Origin: Clostridiales bacterium UBA6388
Lineage (GTDB): Bacteria > Bacillota > Clostridia > Oscillospirales > Oscillospiraceae
NCBI GenBank assembly: GCA_002437575.1
Contig: DJQK01000033.1
Location: forward strand, 1-7,245
Length of the DNA stretch: 7,245 nt
Direction: 5' to 3'
Part shown: one piece after another, positions 4,635 to 7,245 of the stretch
How the letters are laid out: every line of letters starts with the position of its first letter
Position numbering within the stretch: position 1 is the stretch's first letter
Notes under the pieces: model-generated
Database searches by the model: none
Told to the model about the DNA's origin: nothing
Seen by the model: the letters and a program-made list of their open reading frames with translations, nothing else
Translations under genes and position numbers: made by a program

Positions 4635-5726
4635 ATGAAACGTTACACGGTCGATTCCGCCGCCATTCGTCAGAATCTGGAGACGCTCAAAAAACGCGCC
4701 GGAAAAGCGCAGCTGTTTGCCGTCGTCAAGGGAAACGGCTACGGCCTCGGTCTTGTGCCTCTGGCCGCCATCTGCCGCGATGCCGGTATCACAACCTTCT
4801 GCGTCACGGAGGTTCTGGATGCAAAGCAGCTGCGAGACGCGGGCTTTACCCAGAATATCCTCATGATCCGCCCGACGTGCGACGTTGACGAGGTGCACCA
4901 GCTTCTCGATCTGGACGTGATCCTGACCGTTTCGAGTCAGGACGACGCCGCCGTTCTCAACGGCATCGCCACCCAGCGCAAGCAGAAGGTCAAAGCGCAC
5001 ATTGAGATCGACACCGGCATGGGCCGGTACGGCTTTTTGCCGAACGAGATCGATAAGCTGCTTCACATCTATTCCTACATGGACGGGCTGGCGCTTCTCG
5101 GCATCTACACACACTTCCATTCTGCCTTCTGTAATAAAAAAGCGACCGATCTGCAAGTCGTCGCCTTCCGCTCCGTCATCCGGCAGCTTCAGGAGAAGGG
5201 CTTCGATGTCGGCATCTGCCACTGCTGCAATTCCGCAGGGCTCCTGCGCTTTCCCAATTATGCAATGGACGCCGTGCGCGTCGGCTCCGCGATCCTCGGA
5301 AGGCTGTCGTTCAAGGGAAGCTATAACCTCAAGCGCGTCGGCGTGTTAGAGGCAAGCGTCGACGAGCTGCGCTGGCTTCCCAAGGGGCACACCTGCGGCT
5401 ACGGCGCGGGCTGGAAGGCGAAAAAGCCCACCCGCATCGCCATCCTTCCCATCGGCTGGTACAACGGCTTCGGCTGCCAGATGGGAAACGACCTCACCCG
5501 AAGAAAAGACAGCCTGCGCGGCGTATTTTCCAACCTCAAACACCTGATTTTCGGCCGCAAGGGCTACAGCGTGCTGCTCGGCGGCAAGCGCTGCAAGGTT
5601 CTGGGGCACATTGGAATGCTCCACACCGTCGTCGACGTGACCGACGTCCCCTGCAAGCTCGGCGACAAGGCCATTTTCGACGTCAACCCCCTCATGCTCA
5701 AAGGCGTCGACGTGATATTCCAGTAA
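4635..5726 (+). CDS. Alanine racemase-family PLP enzyme (divergent)
   Basis: The 363-residue product has the fold-type III alanine racemase layout: a PLP barrel and a C-terminal beta domain. The PLP lysine is K32 in AVVKGNGYGLG. Other family landmarks are IDTGMGRYGF (125-134), THFHS (159-163), NSAGLLRFP (199-207), AVRVG (213-217, whose Arg contacts the PLP ring nitrogen), the catalytic Tyr candidate Y256 in CGYGAG, and VDVTDVPCKLGD (333-344). Alanine racemase makes D-Ala for peptidoglycan and is cytosolic. Several normally constant motifs differ: VKANAYGHG is GNGYGLG, SYG is GYG, PVGYADG is PIGWYNG, and the CMD motif is GML. Substrate could therefore be another amino acid. GAAGGAG lies 8 nt before the ATG, and the gene starts 18 bp after femAB. 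Family membership is certain; the substrate is not, so no symbol is given. Confidence 0.87.
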   Translation: MKRYTVDSAAIRQNLETLKKRAGKAQLFAVVKGNGYGLGLVPLAAICRDAGITTFCVTEVLDAKQLRDAGFTQNILMIRPTCDVDEVHQLLDLDVILTVSSQDDAAVLNGIATQRKQKVKAHIEIDTGMGRYGFLPNEIDKLLHIYSYMDGLALLGIYTHFHSAFCNKKATDLQVVAFRSVIRQLQEKGFDVGICHCCNSAGLLRFPNYAMDAVRVGSAILGRLSFKGSYNLKRVGVLEASVDELRWLPKGHTCGYGAGWKAKKPTRIAILPIGWYNGFGCQMGNDLTRRKDSLRGVFSNLKHLIFGRKGYSVLLGGKRCKVLGHIGMLHTVVDVTDVPCKLGDKAIFDVNPLMLKGVDVIFQ

Positions 5727-5744
5727 TTTTTCGGAGGTGATCGC

Positions 5745-7106
5745 ATGGCCCATCCCATCGCCGCCATCGCAACCGGGCTGACTCGCAGCGGCATCGGCAT
5801 TCTGCGGATGTCCGGAGACGGCTGCATTGAACTTGCAAACCGCGTTTTTTCGCTCTATTCCAAAAGAAGTCTACAGGATCTTCCCGACCGCAAACTTTCC
5901 CGCGGCACGCTCTTTGACGCGCAGGGCCGCCCCATTGACGAGGCCATGGTCTTTGTCTCCCGCGCCCCGCATTCATACACCGGCGAGGACACCGCGGAAT
6001 TTCAGTGCCACGGCTCTCCCGCCGTCCTGACCGCAGGGCTTTCCGCGCTTTTCGCCGCCGGCTTCCGGCAGGCAGGGCCCGGCGAGTTCACCAAACGCGC
6101 CTTTCTGAACGGTCAGATGGACCTCACGCAGGCCGAGGCCGTCATCGACCTCATCGACGCCGAGACCGCCGATGCCGCCGCCAACGCAGCAGGTCAGGTC
6201 GCAGGTGTACTTCGTAAAAAGCTGGACCCCATCTATGACAGTCTCATGGACATCTGCTCGCACTTTCACGCCGTGCTCGACTACCCCGACGAGGACATCG
6301 AGCCGTTCGCGCTGCAAAGCTACGCAGATACCCTGAAAACCGCCTCGCGCGAACTCGACGCGCTTCTTTCGTCCTGCGAGCGCGGCAATTTCATCAAAAA
6401 CGGCGTCCAGACCGCGATCTTAGGCGCACCGAACGCAGGAAAATCGAGCCTTCTCAACGCCCTTGCCGGGTTTGAGCGCGTCATCGTCACCGCCATCCCC
6501 GGCACCACGCGCGATGCCGTCGAGCAGACCGTGACCCTCGGCCGCCACCTTCTGCGTCTTTTAGATACCGCCGGCATCCGCGAAACGGACGATACCGTCG
6601 AGCAGCTGGGCGTCGCCCGCTCCTTAAAAGCCGCCCAGCTCTGCCAGCTGGCCCTTTTCGTCGTCGACGGCTCAAAGCCCTTGACCCCGGAAGACGAGGC
6701 CGCGATGGACGCCGCCCTGCAAGCGCCCGAGGCCATCGCAATTCTCAACAAGCAGGACCTTCCCTGCGTCATTGACCCCAGCGAGCTTCCGTTCGCCTAC
6801 GTCATCCCCGTGAGCTGCGCAAAGGGCGAAGGCCTCGATCTTCTCGAGCAGGCGCTCGACATGGTCTTCGAAGACGAAACACCCTGCGACGGCTCGATCC
6901 TCACCAACGCCCGGCAGGCAGACGCCATCGCAAGATCCCGCGAAGCGCTCGAGTCGGCCCTCTCGTCCTTGTCCCTCGGCATGACGCCCGACGCAGTTTT
7001 AGTTGACGTCGAGGCCGCCATGGAAGCGCTCGGCGAGGCCACCGGCCGCGTGGTCCGCGAGGATATCACCAATCGAATTTTTGAACGTTTTTGCGTCGGT
7101 AAGTAA
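5745..7106 (+). CDS. mnmE: tRNA uridine-5-carboxymethylaminomethyl modification GTPase MnmE
   Basis: MnmE (TrmE) acts with MnmG to add aminomethyl-type groups to U34 in the wobble position of certain tRNAs. The 453-residue length is normal. The N-terminal tetrahydrofolate-binding domain (about 1-118) starts IAAIATGLTRSGIGILRMSG and contains SYTGEDTAEFQCHG (77-90). The helical domain carries the G domain, with G1 GAPNAGKSS (227-235; K233 P-loop lysine, N230 of the K+-dependent GTPase type), G2 GTTRD (253-257), G3 DTAG (274-277) and G4 NKQD (335-338). The C-terminus is FCVGK, with Cys450, a conservative variant of FCIGK. GGAGGTGA just upstream of the ATG is a strong ribosome site; the gap from the racemase gene is 18 bp, so it is probably co-transcribed. 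The usual partner gene mnmG is not seen in the remaining 139 bp. Confidence 0.97.
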   Translation: MAHPIAAIATGLTRSGIGILRMSGDGCIELANRVFSLYSKRSLQDLPDRKLSRGTLFDAQGRPIDEAMVFVSRAPHSYTGEDTAEFQCHGSPAVLTAGLSALFAAGFRQAGPGEFTKRAFLNGQMDLTQAEAVIDLIDAETADAAANAAGQVAGVLRKKLDPIYDSLMDICSHFHAVLDYPDEDIEPFALQSYADTLKTASRELDALLSSCERGNFIKNGVQTAILGAPNAGKSSLLNALAGFERVIVTAIPGTTRDAVEQTVTLGRHLLRLLDTAGIRETDDTVEQLGVARSLKAAQLCQLALFVVDGSKPLTPEDEAAMDAALQAPEAIAILNKQDLPCVIDPSELPFAYVIPVSCAKGEGLDLLEQALDMVFEDETPCDGSILTNARQADAIARSREALESALSSLSLGMTPDAVLVDVEAAMEALGEATGRVVREDITNRIFERFCVGK

Positions 7107-7171
7107 ACGTACTTCCTGCGCGTGGCTGGATTTGTTTCTGCCGTGCGCGGCGGGGTAGCTTAGGGCAACTT

Positions 7172-7201
7172 CCTGGCCGTGGCCCAGGGGCCAGGGTTTT
7201 T
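7172..7201 (+). terminator. Rho-independent terminator after mnmE
   Basis: CCTGGCC (7172-7178) pairs perfectly with GGCCAGG (7189-7195) around a 10-nt loop, followed by G and five T (7197-7201), then C and T. It is 65 bp after the mnmE stop, as expected for the end of the operon. Confidence 0.75.
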
Positions 7202-7219
7202 CTGGCAGAAGACTGCCAG
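7202..7219. repeat. Second perfect hairpin adjoining the terminator
   Basis: CTGGCAG (7202-7208) pairs with CTGCCAG (7213-7219) around an AAGA loop. It starts directly after the terminator T-run and is itself followed about 15 nt later by a T-rich stretch (7233-7244). It may be a back-up terminator or belong to a convergent gene beyond the edge. Confidence 0.6.
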
Positions 7220-7245
7220 CTGGTCCAAACGCATTTTCTTTCTTG

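Noticed and set aside
4350..5222. 290-codon minus-strand frame antisense to femAB and the racemase
   Set aside because: The composition looks protein-like but it spans the boundary of two well-supported genes on the other strand, as expected of a codon shadow.
7092..7106. MnmE C-terminus FCVGK instead of FCIGK as a possible defect
   Set aside because: Ile to Val is conservative and the functional Cys is kept, so this is normal variation.

Overview
The window looks like chromosomal DNA from a GC-rich, endospore-forming member of the Clostridia, most likely Oscillospiraceae/Ruminococcaceae-like. The coding part is strongly GC-rich with G/C-biased third codon positions, Shine-Dalgarno sites are strong (GGAGG/AGGTGA types), TTG and GTG starts occur, and a GerA-type spore germination operon is present. 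The genus cannot be fixed from the sequence alone.

Left edge (1-512): an AT-rich, non-coding stretch read on the minus strand. It holds three near-consensus sigma-A promoters in tandem (TTGACA, 17-bp spacer, TATAAT-like), each behind A-tracts and each with a predicted G start. They are followed by about 240 nt of leader with hairpins and boxA-like motifs. The leader ends at the window edge in a sequence resembling the last bases before the conserved 16S rRNA 5' end. I read this as the promoter and leader region of an rRNA operon that begins just outside the window.

Left half (513-3392, minus strand): a compact three-gene germinant-receptor operon in the order A-C-B. It encodes a GerAA-family membrane protein, a short GerAC-like protein with only the N-terminal domain and no lipobox cysteine, and a short GerAB-family permease. 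Junctions overlap by 4 and 11 nt. The operon runs toward the rRNA promoters with no recognisable terminator between.

Right half (3393-7245, plus strand): a 159-bp divergent intergenic region, then a probable operon of a FemAB/FemX-type peptidoglycan-bridge aminoacyltransferase, a divergent alanine-racemase-family PLP enzyme and the tRNA-modification GTPase MnmE, with gaps of only 18 bp. Two adjacent hairpins, the first followed by a T-run, close the unit. The first two genes fit cell-wall precursor metabolism; MnmE is a housekeeping translation gene that shares the transcript.

Most noteworthy are the tandem rRNA promoter array directly behind the germination operon, the minimal lipobox-less GerAC, and the racemase with several altered active-site motifs. 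I see no mobile element, CRISPR array, tRNA gene or obvious novel defence system.
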